A stretch of 64,000 nucleotides of DNA from Zeus faber (GCA_960531495.1 OY482866.1:19785346-19849345), one strand, 5' to 3'. Counted from the stretch's first letter, positions 46,085-58,079 are shown. Translations and numbers: made by a program. The notes: a model not told the origin generated them from the letters alone.

Positions 46085-47145
46085 CAATGACATAAATAAT
46101 TTAAAGTAAAAGAAGAATTACAGAATACACTTTAAAATAAAGAAAAATAAGAATAAAAACAAAAAGAAAACCCCACAATTAATTAACATGAAAATATATT
46201 GATTGATAGTGGGGGACCTTGTTTATTTAGTTTTGTTACGATAACAGCAGTGGCGACGGGTCATCGTGTTGGATCCGAAATTTTTGGCATGAGTTGAACA
46301 ATATTTAAATAATTAAATAAAAAATATATACAATTAAAAAAAACTAACAAAAAAACAAACGCATCCCGGAGCCTCAGATCAGATTCCAACTTTTTAATCC
46401 AACTCATCTAACTTTCCCATCTAGCGTGAATTCATATCTTTCATATATTATGATATAATATAATATAATATAATGCAATATAAAATTATATATTATAATA
46501 TAATATGATATTATATTTAATAATATATATAATAATATTATATGTAATTGTAATTCTATTCCCAAAGCCCTGATGCCACCATCCAAACATTCATTTCTGG
46601 CTTTTCTTTCCCAGTTTATTTGTGTTTGGTTCCTTCTTTCCATCGAAAATCCTCCATCCCTACGCCCCTCCCCCCCTCCCTTCCTCTGCCCCCCCCCCCG
46701 TCATGTAAATGTTCTCCTTTCAATTCATTGTCAGAGTGACTAAAAGGTCGAGAGAGAGAGAGCGAGCGATATCTTGGCTGTTTAATCACTGCCAGGGTGG
46801 GGGAGGATGGGGAGGGTGGGGAGGAGGTTTGCCTACACTTGATTAATTGCGGCGGACGCCGATTTCGGGGATGCAGCGACGGGGAAAAAAAAAAATTCTA
46901 TATTTACTCCCCGGAAGATAAAGGGAAGAATGAGACTAAAAAGCTCCATGACGGAGAGAGGGGGAGGGAGGGAGAGGGAGAGAGAGAGAGAGAGGGCACT
47001 CTCTCTACCGCGCTAACTCCCTCCTCTACCTCCACCGCTACTTATCTCTTCCCCTCTGTCTCTCCCTCTGCCTCCCCATCTCTCTCTCTCTCCCTTTAAC
47101 TCCCTCCTCTACCTTCCGCCTTCTACATGCCTCCCCCTTGTTCTC

Positions 47146-47372
47146 TACCTCCCCCTCTACCCATCTCTCTCCCTACCTCCCCCTCTACCCATCTCTCTCT
47201 CTACCTCCCCCTCTACCCATCTCTCTCTCTACCTCCCCCTCTACCCATCTCTCTCTCTACCTCCCCCTCTACCCATCTCTCTCTCTACCTCCCCCTCTAC
47301 CCATCTCTCTCTCTACCTCCCCCTCCACCCATCTCTCTCTCTACCTCCCCCTCTACCCATCTCTCTCTCTGT
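47146..47372. repeat. 28-bp pyrimidine minisatellite
   Basis: Eight units of ACCTCCCCCTCTACCCATCT followed by CTCTCTCT. Starts at 47147, 47175 and 47203 show the exact 28-bp period. Nearly all pyrimidine on the plus strand and flanked by CT-rich sequence. Confidence 0.93.
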
Positions 47373-47548
47373 CTCTCCCTCTCTCTCTCTCTCTCTCTTC
47401 ACAGTAATTGCAGGTGACAGCTGCTACTTCTTCCTGTGTGCAGGCAGCAAACAAAGGGGGAAACTCATTACTCTCACCGAAGCCGAAGCACTTTGCGTGA
47501 ACAATGCAGGAGTTTATCGCACCCTCAAGTTTCTGTATTTTTTGCGAG

Positions 47549-47550
<2 letters not shown>

Positions 47551-47585
<35 letters not shown>
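47551..47585. repeat. Poly-A run, 35 nt
   Basis: Uninterrupted A after GAGGATTT, then GGGGGAGGAGG. No retroelement body was recognised next to it. Confidence 0.95.
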
Positions 47586-47588
<3 letters not shown>

Positions 47589-49905
47589 GGAGGAGGAAAG
47601 GATTAACTTTGAGAGGAAAAAGGAAAAAACAAAACGGGTAAAAAGAGCAAAACAAAATGAAGACGCGTTTTACGTGGTGGAGAGTCGACCGGCTCGTTAG
47701 GTCGCGTTTGAGGGCGGAAATAGAGGCGTATTGTTGACTTCACACAGTTTGTTTTGTCTTTGGGTTCTGTGCTTGAACATGCACATTTCCCATTGTGTTT
47801 GTGAATAACACTGAAAGAAAATCTTCCTAAAGCCGGTAAAAGGTGTAAATTGCAATGGTAGCATTCTAATTATCCTCAACTAACATCCTGAATGAGTTTG
47901 ATGTCAGAATTAAGTAGTGAGGTAGTCAGATTCATTTGTTCATTTGATATTTGGTATTATTTACTACTATACATTTAACATATGTTTTTATGATATTTAT
48001 TTCATATTTATTTATGATTAAACATAAGAACATTGTTTCTACAACGGATTTACATTGTAAAGTGCATTTATTACACATTATTACATTTACGAGCTTCAAA
48101 ACAAGCTGTCACTTGTGCAAATCAAGCAAACATTTTTAAAGCTATGACTTGTGAATGACAAGGGTGTGGCAAACTCTGTTACTGAGATAATCACCTTCAA
48201 AGTTTCACCCCACATTTAGCTTCATTCAACCCAGAATGCAAATGAGTTGGAGGACCAACAGAGCCACATGGCTACTTGTCACAGGGCCATTTGCCACCCT
48301 GCTGAATGTGGGCAATCTCTGCATTGTTCTTATGTTTTGAAGGAATGCTGAACAGGGTCATAGACACACAACACCTATTGTTTAAAAAAAACCAACATGT
48401 ATGAATATACATGTTTTATAAAAGTGGAATTATTTAGGTGTTTAAAAGTGTGGACAACACAACAAAATGTAGAGCCTATCAATAATATGACTCTCTGTAT
48501 ATCAGCCTTGGTGTGTAATTTATTATAGAAATGTGCGTATGCCCAATATCTTTAAAGTTCTTGGAGTTATTACATGGGCTAACCACACCCTACCCCAGCT
48601 TCACTCTGAGAGCCTGTTTGGGGCCTCTTTTCATTTTCTTCTCACCCCTGGCTGCATTTGCAGGTACACTTGAGAATCTTGTCCAATGCTACTTGTTCAT
48701 AATCTGCATCACCAGCCTCAGCGGACTTCATCACGTCATCAACTTTTTCCGTTGTAATGGAAGTTCTGGTGGTTCTTGAAAATATTCCGTTTCATCATCA
48801 CATTCAGGTTGAAATCCGCTGTTTAATGTCCTCCAAGTCCGGGGTAACGCCGGTATCAGCTTCAGAATCGCTGTCGCTGTTGGAGAACTGACTGAGCGGA
48901 AAATGAAGTCCAGTACGCGCTGCTTAGACTGACTTGGAGCTACTGTATTGCACTGGTCCATTTAGGTCCAAGATATGATTTAGATCTTCCTCCACCCACT
49001 TCGCATAATCCATAACAACACAGAAACAAAGGTTTTCACAGACAAGTGAAACTGGATCCTCGTCTTGTTTACAGAAGTAACGTCAGCGTGACTTCTTTGT
49101 TGGTACACGTCCCTGACACAATAATGTCTGTGTGTGTGTGTAAAAGAAGTAGGATTTAAAAGGCTGAACGCTACCTTCACCTGGGCACTCCTTTTAAAGG
49201 AAACGATCGATCGGCGTTCGCGCTGTTCAGCATCTCAGTAAGGATGTCTCAGTTTCCCCATGTAATCTAACAGGAATATTTAACTCCACTGTATAACGTT
49301 CATCTACTATTTATAAATCAAACTCGGTTTTGAAAAAACTTCGAGGGATAAAAAAACCCCACAAAGGAACACAAATCTGGAAAACTCGAATTTTTCCAAT
49401 TTATTTGGCGGCTCGTGGCAATTTTAGAAATGCGCGACAATGTGGATTTTGCTGCGGTGGGTCACATTTTCACAGACGAGGGATTTTTCGGGGCAAAATT
49501 AATGATTCGCATTGACTCGCTGGGCTGCATTAGCATTCGCATTTATTTTTTGGTAAAAATCATTAATCAATCCATTCACAAGAAAAGTAAGGTTCAGGGT
49601 TCTTCAGCGACTGTGAAAACATGTTTGCGCTCTGAAGAGGCTGCTGCGTGGCGGCCACAGATGTTTTTTAATAAAACAAAGGAGAAAAAAAAATTGTCAT
49701 TCCACAGGTCACGCAGCAGACAGAGTCATTATAAGCCGTTCTCGATGGTAATTAAGGACCGGCTTTGGAGTTTGGGAATTTGAACTCCACTTGCAGATTA
49801 AGAGTCTTGAATACAACAGTACAGGAATAGCCTGTGTTGTATGCCCAGCCTGCTGACCGGAGGCTTCAATATCTAAAAATAAATATTCAAAAATGTATTG
49901 ATACA

Positions 49906-51422
49906 TACACTACTCACAAAAAGTTAGGGATATTCAGCTTTTAGGTCAAATTTCAGGATGAACCTAAAACGCACTATAACCTTTACAGGTGAACTTAATT
50001 TCACCTTCTCTAAACTTTTGAATGCACATGTCCAACTGTTCAATGTTTCAGTACTTTTTGCACAACTTGCTGCAGGAGCTGAACGGCAAAATTCACAACA
50101 GGTGTTTGATCCATGAATCCACCAATACATTTCCTGGTTCAATTAGAATTGGTATTTAAACAGTCCTCTTCATCATGCTGTTCACATTTTGACATCATGA
50201 GACCAAGACGACACCTAACAACTGATCAACAGTACCTCGCCATAGCGATGATTCAAACAGGATGTTCTCAGAGGGATGTGGCCACTGAGCTTAGAGTGTC
50301 ACAGAGGTTCATCAGCAGGTTGCAACAGAGATACAGAGACTGGAAGAGTCACAGAAAGGCATAGAAGTGGACGTCCTTTGGCCACATCCCACACTGATGA
50401 GCGCTTCATTGTGAACAGTGCCCTGCGCAACCACATGATGATGCCACTCAACTCCAGGCACATTGAAGGGAGGTGAGAGGCACCAAGTGTCACGTCAGAC
50501 CATTCCAAACCGTTGACATCAGCGTGGTCTATGTGCTAGACCACCTGCAAGGGTACCTGACCACACCACCAGGCACAGGCATCATCGTCTTGCTTGGGCC
50601 AGGGAGCATTGACGCTGGACAAGGGACCAGTGGCATCAGTGCTGTTCTCTGACGAAAGTCGATTCACGTTGAGCAGAAATGATGGCCGCCAACGATGTTG
50701 GAGACGTCAAGCGCTATGCATCAGCCACTGTTGTCACCAGACGAGCCTTTGGTGGTGGTGGTGTTACAGTGTGGGCAGGTGTGTCTGGTCAATACAGAAC
50801 TGCCCTACACTTTGTGAATGGTACAGTGACAAGCCCATACTACCTGAATAACATCATTCATCCAGTCATTGTGGCCTTGCATGAACAACACAGGCCTCAT
50901 TTCATCTTCATGGACGACAACGCTCCAGCTCATGGAGGTGGCATCACTAGGGAACGGCTGCTGGAGACTGGGGCACCTCAAATGGAGTGGCCTGCACTTT
51001 CTCCAGACCTGAATCCCATAGAAAACCTATGGGATCAGCTGAGTGTCTGTGTAGAGGCTCGTAACTCTGTTCCCCCGAACCTCAATGACCTGAGGGCCGC
51101 CCTTCAAGAAGAGTGGGGGGCCAGGCCTCAACAGACAATAAGTCGACTTGTGAACAGCATGAGACGTGGTTGTCAAGCTGTAATTGATGCTCAAGGGCAC
51201 ATGACAAGTTATTAAGACATTGATATTTTTTGTTGTGGTAAACCCACCACTGTTGTTGGCTTTTGTTTCAATCAATTGTTTGAGATGAGGAAATCACCAT
51301 TGCATGCTTCTACTTAAATGCCCTAATTTCATGATTTAATATCACTGTAGCGTGAACTTTTTACATTTTCCATAAATTTCACCCGAAAGCCAAATATCCC
51401 TAACTTTTTTGTGAGTAGTGTA
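49906..51422 (+). mobile_element. Tc1/mariner-type transposon, near full length
   Basis: A 1.5-kb element bounded by TA and by terminal inverted repeats: CACTACTCACAAAAAGTTAG at the left end and its complement, with one extra A in the run, at the right end. The transposase reading begins at 50197 (MRPRRHLTTDQQYLAIAM, an N-terminal helix-turn-helix: QRDVATELRVSQRFISRLQQ). It shifts frame near 50350 and again between about 50480 and 50680. The catalytic region is readable in two overlapping frames: LFSDESRF, then FMDDNAPAHG and SPDLNPIENLWD, with 34 residues between the second Asp and the Glu (DD34E). The copy is therefore recognisable but disabled. It lies antisense to the host gene inside intron 4. 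Confidence 0.92.
50197..51215 (+). pseudogene. Tc1-type DD34E transposase, frameshifted
   Basis: Transposases of this family cut and paste the element at TA sites. Three reading segments cover the protein: 50197-50364 (DNA-binding helices, ending S-H-R-K-A-stop), about 50340-50476 (T-E-R-H-R-S-G-R-P-L-A-T, the GRPR-like linker) and 50679-51215 (catalytic core to the C-terminal G-H-M-T-S-Y). The first catalytic Asp, in DESRF, lies in another frame (about 50650-50676). At least two indels are needed to explain this, so the copy cannot make a full transposase. Confidence 0.88.
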
Positions 51423-52329
51423 TGTGCTTTAAGGTGGTTGATGACTTAAACGTCTCAGACACCAAGAAACCATCTATACAAATCAATCAGCTTGTACTTT
51501 GTATATGTTTTGTTTGTGTATATTTTTTCAATGTATGGCCATTTCTACACTGCATTTTTCCACATTTCTGTATATTTGGTGATCTATATTTCATTTGTAC
51601 CGTTAGGCTTTCTAATAATGCCAACTGTCTGTAAAGAAATGCACCAATCCGCACCATGAAGAGTTCCTTGTGTATGAAAATGTACTTCCCGGAATAAACT
51701 CATCCTAATTCTGTTCCAATTTCTTCACACAATCAAGCGAACACAATGTAATAAATTGTTTGATCGAAAGTATAACGACCGCGTTTCGGATTTCAACACC
51801 CAGACGGGGAGGGGGGCTGGAGGGAGGGGTTTATTCGATTCCAGCTCAGCGTGGCGTGCACGTAGCGTCCATCCGTCCGTCCCCTGTCCTTCCCCTTCCT
51901 TTGTCATAAATCACCTGTTTTTAGTGCTGCCCTCGCGCCCTAATCTCCTTTTCCATATCCCCTCAACACTTGCGTTTGGAAAAAAAATGAAAAAAAAGAT
52001 TTTCCCCATCGCCGCCGCACAATCATTTCATATGGGTCGAAGAAGCGTTTTGTCAAGACCCTGAGTGGTCCAGGAAGATGGGGGGTGGGGGGTATTAGCA
52101 TGACCGACGTCGGCTATGATGACGTTGTGGAGATCTACGTGCGCACACACTCACACTCACACTCCTCTATTCCACCCCAGCAGGGAAGGGGAACATCCTG
52201 GATTGACAGTGACTAATGGGGGCGCCGGGCGGAGCCGAATTACAGGACAAGAAGTGATACACCTTGTTGGAGATGGCAGCAGGGTTTTTTTTTTTTTTTT
52301 TTTATATATATATAAAAAGTGTGGAAGGA

Positions 52330-52377
52330 CACACGCACACGCACGCACACGCACGCACACGCACGCACGCACACACC
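52330..52377. repeat. (CACGCA)n microsatellite
   Basis: ACACGCACACGCACGCACAC run of alternating purine and pyrimidine, about 15 nt after poly-T and (TA)n (52287-52316). Confidence 0.9.
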
Positions 52378-53128
52378 CACCTCAACGGTGGTGGAAAGTA
52401 GGATGACAGCCCTCCTCCCCAAAAAATTAGTTCAATCACCAAACGGCTCATTTCACAACTGATCGCATCACGTGGAGTCGCGTGAAGAACAATTTAACTT
52501 AAGTCTGGACGCCTGATACAAAAAACAGTTTGAGAAACTTGCAAACATTTAATTCAAAGGGAGCGTACTGGCGATAGTTTGTTTTGACTGGTTTCAATTA
52601 ATTGCTGTGATTGGTTCTGACTTTTGGGAATGTGATGTTTATGAGCATCAAAATAATACGGACACATCGCTAATGCCCTAATGGCAACTTGTCGTCTCTG
52701 TTAATTGTCATGCAATCACGTTTAATACAGCTGTAATGAAAATGCTCCATTAGCATAACTTTAGGGGGAAAAGAGGAGGGAAAAAAATAAAACAGTGGAG
52801 ATGTCTCCTTAACTTTGTGTGGCTTCAGTGAAATGTCAATTAGGCGGATCAGATTGACAACATAATAAAATTATAAAAAAACGCATTGGAAATATATGCA
52901 AAATGGGGCATGGTGACATTCTGATACGGCCAATTTTAATTGGTGATTAATTGTCTTACAAATAATTGCAATTAAAAATGTAATTGTGATTTTAATTATA
53001 TTGCTCATCAAAATAAAACTTGTGATCAAAAACGATTGGAGGTAGTGGGTAGACATGAAAATAAATAAGCAAAATAAATTGCTCTATTTAAATTGTTATT
53101 TATTTATTTATATCTAATAATTATTAGT

Positions 53129-53130
<2 letters not shown>

Positions 53131-53176
<46 letters not shown>
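53131..53176. repeat. (AAT)n microsatellite
   Basis: TAATAATAA run located about 140 nt downstream of the e4 donor in gene direction. Confidence 0.95.
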
Positions 53177-53316
53177 TTTAGCATTGGACATTGGCAATTA
53201 ATCTGCCTCAACCCAACTTTTTTTTTTTTTACTGCAACATCTCTGACATTTCTGCAACATTTGGGACGTTTGATAAATTCACAACAAATTATATCTGATC
53301 CAATAGCATCCCTCAC

Positions 53317-53456
53317 CTGGGCGATCAGTCCCTTGCGGCTCCTGCGGGCGTGGTGGAAGCGCTTGATGAACAGCGCCAGGAACTGCCTCCGGATCAGCGC
53401 CCAGCCGCTGATCACCGCCGAGCCCCGCCCGCTCAGGCTGGACGTCCTGGTGGCGT
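53317..53456 (-). CDS. abca7: ABCA transporter exon e4: end of linker, pre-TM7 helix
   Basis: A 140-nt exon coding A-T-R-T-S-S-L-S-G-R-G-S-A-V-I-S-G-W-A-L, then IRRQFLALFIKRFHHARRSR and KGLIAQ. The segment G-W-x-L-x-x-x-Q-F-x-A-L-x-x-K-R-x-x-x-x-x-R-S-[RH]-K is the conserved cytosolic elbow helix just before TM7 in ABCA1/4/7. The acceptor is ccatccag/AC and the donor GCCCAG/gtgagg, phase 1 in and phase 0 out. GWAL is the ABCA7 form (GWKL in ABCA1 and ABCA4). The basic cluster K-R-F-H-H-A-R-R-S-R-K would face the cytosol by the positive-inside rule. Confidence 0.95.
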
Positions 53457-54478
53457 CTGGATGGGACAACAACATCAGTCACGTAGTACGGTTAAGGGTT
53501 AATAATTCACAACTCAAATCCAGCCACGGTCATTACCGCAAAATTAACCTCCCCCGACCGGGAGCTCCAAGGGCTGTTGTAACTCTCGGAGGGGGGTTAT
53601 TTCGCTCAAACTTCGAATGAATACTCGAGGAGACGCGTGCGCAATATCATGTTAAACAGTAAATAGGTTCATCACCTGTAGGATAACGTGCAGCTGGGTG
53701 GTCACTATCGCAAAATAAAGCCCAGATTCGGATTGATCGGGTGGGGTTGGTGAGGGTGGAGGGGTCTTGTATAACTCTGAAGGGGGTTATTTGGCGATAA
53801 TGACCACCTGGCTGTGCGTTATCCCACTCAGTACACCCTTACTAACATCGGGGTGGAATTTGACGAGATGTCATAACTAGTACGTCTAGTTAAATTCAGT
53901 AGTGAAGTCATTATGCAGAAAAAACTGCCTGATTGCCACTATTGACCAATCAGATGCCAGTGTTAGACGGAGGTTGGTTCCATTTATTTTTCGGGTAGTT
54001 TCAGAACCATAACACGATCGTCAAGCAAACCATCTCAAGTGATTTGCAGACGTAGATAAAGTGTAATTAGACTTTAGGTCTCAAGGAGACGTTTTTGGCG
54101 AAAACAATACAAATAAAACGATTCACGTTTCCTCAAAACATGAAAACGGCTCTGAATATGCAGAAATCCAAAAAACCTGGCTTGGTTATTTTTTCGCTCG
54201 TAACAAAGTTGAGAAGGTGGCGGGGCAGCTGGGATAATGTCGCGCGGTAAAAACTATATTAAAAAAATCTTCTTTTCAAACGACTGTCCTAGGGAGTGTG
54301 AAGTTATTAACGGAGGACAAAGGAAGCGATGGAAAAAAACAAGGCTTTGAAATGTTGTCCTTGACACTGCCCCCCCCCCCCAAAATAAATAAATAAATAA
54401 ATAAATAAACTAGATAAAACAAGAATTTTTTTTTTGCTGCCGGCAAAAAGTGATGGAACAAAGTGACAAAATATTTAC
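53457..54478 (-). other. Intron 3 (between e3 and e4)
   Basis: The intron contains a complete 144-bp MITE (53681-53824) and a related partial copy (about 53510-53600). The rest (53830-54470) is unique apart from short C and A runs and (AATA)n near 54385-54410. Confidence 0.75.
53681..53824. mobile_element. 144-bp MITE with 38-bp inverted ends
   Basis: Left arm 53681-53718 (GGATAACGTGCAGCTGGGTG...) and right arm 53787-53824 (complement begins GGATAACGCACAGCCAGGTG) pair over 38 bp with about six mismatches. The middle reads GGTGGGGTTGGTGAGGGTGG. A partial relative (CGGTCATTACCGCAAAATTA ... GGAGGGGGGTTATTTCGC) is at about 53510-53600, and another distant one at about 2715-2800. Confidence 0.75.
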
Positions 54479-54520
54479 CTTGAACCTTATTGGTGAGCCG
54501 CTCCCTCGGCCCTGCAGGAG
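54479..54520 (-). CDS. abca7: ABCA transporter exon e3: 42-nt linker exon
   Basis: A 42-nt exon coding P-A-G-P-R-E-R-L-T-N-K-V-Q between two split codons (A at the 5' join, D at the 3' join). The acceptor is ttctctcag/CT and the donor TTCAAG/gtaaat. The linker is the least conserved part of the family, so the call rests on three things: both splice sites are good, the phase (1 to 1) is exactly what e2 and e4 need, and there is no stop. A GA-rich tract lies just upstream at 54537-54615. In ABCA1 the matching linker is much longer and acidic. This exon could be skipped without a frameshift. Less certain than the other exons. Confidence 0.75.
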
Positions 54521-54677
54521 CTGAGAGAAGCAACAGATCAAGGAGGTGAGAGAGGGAGAGAGAGAGGGAGAGAGAAAGAGAAAGAGAGAGAGAGAGGGAG
54601 AGAGGGAGAGAGAGATTGTTCTTATCGAGGACGTTTCAAGGAAAGACCAAACGTGCAACTGAGTGTCTTGATTAAAA

Positions 54678-54708
<31 letters not shown>

Positions 54709-56403
54709 GAGTGAAGCCAGTGTTAGTGGTGTCGCAGAAATGTTCAAAATTCACTTCAAAAAGAAGAAAAAAAAAAAAAATGCCCACGATGATGCCCACA
54801 CCCGGCATCGTCGCGCGTCCTCGGGTGATCCGATCACAAGCGGACAGCTCCGGGCCCGTCTGTTCACACCTGGCATCAGGTGGCATCGTCTCGGTAACCA
54901 CCTGCGATCGGATCCCGCTTCCGCGCTCCCTACGCAAAATGCCACGGCCTTGGCGCGCAGGCGACGTCACAACAGCGCAGACCGAAAACGCTGGCGCCTT
55001 GTGCACTGCACGCGGCGCAGGGCTCAGGCTCAACACATTCATTTACTTTCCTGATTCTCTTACTTGAGTGGAAATCAAAAAACGGGAACATAACTGAGAA
55101 GAGAACTGGAGCGGGGTCCGCTCGCCTTTAGACGGCGTCGCGCCGGGTCCCTGTGTTTTGTTAATTTTAGATGAATTTGTTTCTGCTCGCTTCCTGCTTG
55201 TATGAAACAGAATTTTTTTTAAAACACAACTGAGTTAAGGGACTGTCCCGTCTCCATAGGGACAGTGGAGAGGGAGCGAACTCCCATGCACTGCACGTCA
55301 AAAAATAAAATAAATAAAAACAACGTTTGCTTTTATATTAGACGTAATTACTTCCAATTACTTCCATTATTATTTCCTACTTGTATAAAAGGACATTTTT
55401 AAACACAACTGAGTTAAGAGGACTGTCCCGCTTCCATCGGGACAATGGAGAGGAAGCAATTTTTCGGTCCGCTGCTCGTCCCCGTGAAACAAATAAAAAC
55501 AGTGAGTATTATTTATTTTAGTTTAGAACGAAACAAAAGCCTGTGTGTCCCGTGCCACATCACGCACGTCTCTGCGTTGCTATGGGACTTAATTTCGTAA
55601 AAACTGGATATTTTTGTGTAAATACTTAACTTGTAAATATTAAATCCTGCGCTTCTGTAACGGGGAGCCTTCTCAATTTCCCGACCAGACGTTGATATGG
55701 GCCTTACTCGTGAATGGAATTCTCCGAGGAATATTCTAACTCTGTCAAAGCTCTCTGTCAAAAGTGTAAATCAGTCACATTGAAGATGAATTACACCAAA
55801 CAGCTTCAGATTTTTTTTTTCCCTTTGACTCTAATTTAATCTCGAGAGAGTCACTCCTTTTCCGGAGTGACTCCCGGCCCCGAGTCGTACAAAAGGTTTG
55901 TTCGCTATGAATGAATCGCTTGGGAGCCTTGCATCATTAACTACTAGTACTGCAGGCCATAATAATAAGCACAGTTATGCATGTTTTGTCAGGCTTTTAG
56001 TTGTTAACAGGATTGTGCTATTGTATTGTGGGATTATTTCATTGTAAAAAATGTTGCTGTGGCAGAAAACCAGGTTTAAAAAAATAAAACAAAAAAAGAA
56101 GAAGAAGAAGAAGAAGTGGAATCTCTTGCCACTGATTCTGGGGCGTGGTTCGGGGCCCGGGCAGGCGTTGGCGATGCTGTTCCGCTTGGAGTCCCTGGAA
56201 CTCCTCTTCCAGTCCCGCAACAACGGCTCATTGGGCGCCGCTGTAGTAGCAGGAGTAGCAGAGCGAGGACACTTTTGTCGTTTTTGGGAATGACCCAATT
56301 CCCGGTTATAAATAAATAACAATGGGACAGAAAAACAACCCGACACCGTGCAGGGTGCAATTTCAAATAGATGAGATTTTCAGAACGATAGGAATCCCAT
56401 TAC
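54521..56403 (-). other. Intron 2 (between e2 and e3)
   Basis: A GA-rich tract (54537-54615) abuts e3, followed by (ATT)n (54686-54710). Two related segments near 55100-55320 and 55370-55500 share 'ggactgtcccg(t/c)..tccat(a/c)gggaca', pointing to an old tandem duplication. Nothing else could be identified. Confidence 0.7.
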
Positions 56404-56452
56404 CTTGTATATCGACATCCACTCCGGTATCCTCAGCGACTTTTAGAAATAT
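56404..56452 (-). CDS. abca7: ABCA transporter exon e2: 49-nt linker exon
   Basis: A 49-nt exon starting in phase 0 and ending with one base of the next codon. It codes IFLKVAEDTGVDVDIQ, which directly continues LEE from e1 and matches the family motif IFLKVAE-[ED]-[ST]-G-V-D. The acceptor is ttccacag/AT and the donor ACAAG/gtaatg. From memory, a 49-nt exon at exactly this place exists in human ABCA4, so the small size is ancestral and not a truncation. It closes the NBD1 regulatory segment and opens the cytosolic linker to the second transmembrane domain. Confidence 0.93.
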
Positions 56453-57837
56453 CTGTGGAATGAAACAAATGATCTAACACCCAACAGATTATTATGTGAT
56501 CTAATTAACCAGCAAGCGAAATACCTTGAAATTAGAGATGGCACTGGTGCGACGCAACAAAAGGTTAGAGCAGACATTGGAGCGGGAAAAAAGCGCCGAT
56601 ATCATAACGTTGAGAGTCTGCCATGGCAACCGCATAATATCATTGGCTTAAACGCTCTAATTTTGCACACATACGCACTTTATGTATTTTTGTAGCGAGG
56701 TTAAATGACACAAAGCAGCAGTTTTGTACGAGTCGGGGGGCATCGGTAGTTGCCGAGTTTGCCGAGTTAAATGGAACCATGCCACTTATATTAGATCTAC
56801 GAGCCGTAATTTAAGAGTTTGTCGCGATTTTGGTTGCCGTGCTCCAGGCTTGCGGGAGACGCCGCACCGGGAAACTGTAGAGATTTGTTCCATGTAAAAG
56901 CGGAAAATCAAATCAAATCAAATAAATACATCTACAAACAAAAACACACTATTTTGTTCATTTTTGTTTGTTGTGGGATGGAGCAGGAAGAAATCAGTGA
57001 CGAGCTGACGTCAGCTCGCGCGGAGCGCTGAGAAAATCTTGGGAAACGGGGCCTTCAGAGCGGCCGGGAAGCCTGAGCCTTTTGTCGACAGACATTACTT
57101 TGTTTTTGTTTTAATTCGTTTACCTCATTATTTGACACTTTGGCCACGTCTAATATCAACATCCCACATTGGAACAATATATATATATATGACAGAAAAA
57201 TCCCCGCTAAGACAAGATGTATTTCTTCAGCAACAACTTTTCAGCATCAATCAAAATAGCGTTTTTAAACTTGTGACTCTGACTTATAAACCGAAACCAG
57301 AGGCCATATTTGTCATATCCTCCAGTTCCAAATGTCGCTCGCGCTGCGGCATCGACACCTTTACAGCAGATTGTTTTTCCCGTCGGACTTAGGGGGATGT
57401 GACAGCCTGCTCCGGATCCCTCGGCTCCGGCTGTCAGGAGGTTGTCAAGGTGCCCTTGAGCAGGACGTCTAAACCCTGAACTGGGCTGTTTACCGCCTCG
57501 CGGGGCTGGGAAACTGTGGAGAACTTCGAGCGGCGGTGGAAGTGGAAGGTGGACGGAAAAAGTGCGATGGCTTGTATAAACGTATGAGCTCTGTTCCAAG
57601 GCCTCGGCTATCCTTGCTTAAACGTCTGGGATACGGACAAATCTGCAATCACTCGCATTCAGATGGACTGAAATGGTCTGAATCTCAGTCATTTCATTTA
57701 AATGGAGTTAGGTTAGCGTAGCGTAGCCTCCAGGCCATGGAGTCTTGGTGAAGAAGACACATTAAGGACAATGAAGAGAACAAAGAAAATGTAGAAGAAG
57801 AGGAAGTAAAACAGGAAAAAGCAAGAATACCTCTTCC

Positions 57838-58016
57838 GGACCCCCTGCCCCAGTACCTCCTCCAGACACCCTCCAGCAACCCCTCCAGACCCCCTGCCCC
57901 AGTACCTCTTCCAGACCCCCTGCCCCAGTACCTCCTCCAGACCCCCTGTCCCAGTACCTCCTCCTGAACTTCCTCCAGACCCCGTGTCCCAGTACCTCCT
58001 CCAGACAGCCTGTCCC
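57838..58016. repeat. 26-bp minisatellite derived from the e1 donor junction
   Basis: In gene direction the unit is GTACTGGGGCAGGGGGT plus CTGGAGGAG. The 15-mer GGAGGAGGTACTGGG that spans the e1 exon/intron border is present exactly at 57848, 57924, 57950 and 57988 (plus-strand starts), with variants at 57898 and others. The array continues at 61196-61300 beside e1. Confidence 0.9.
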
Positions 58017-58079
58017 CAAAAAATTGGCAGTTAAAGCTTTTGACATACTAAATCTAGCTTTATTAAACATTAGGTTCTG

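Larger units (their letters stand above)
45865..53316 (-). other. Intron 4 (between e4 and e5)
   Basis: Contains (AAT)n (46046-46079), AT-rich TATAATA repeats (46440-46550), GA and CT tracts, a 28-bp minisatellite (47146-47372), a 35-nt poly-A run (47551-47585), a nearly complete Tc1-like transposon (49906-51422), poly-T/(TA)n (52287-52316), (CACGCA)n (52330-52377) and (AAT)n (53131-53176). The stretch 47700-49900 is unique without coding signal, and 52640-52860 is a possible conserved noncoding element. Confidence 0.75.
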
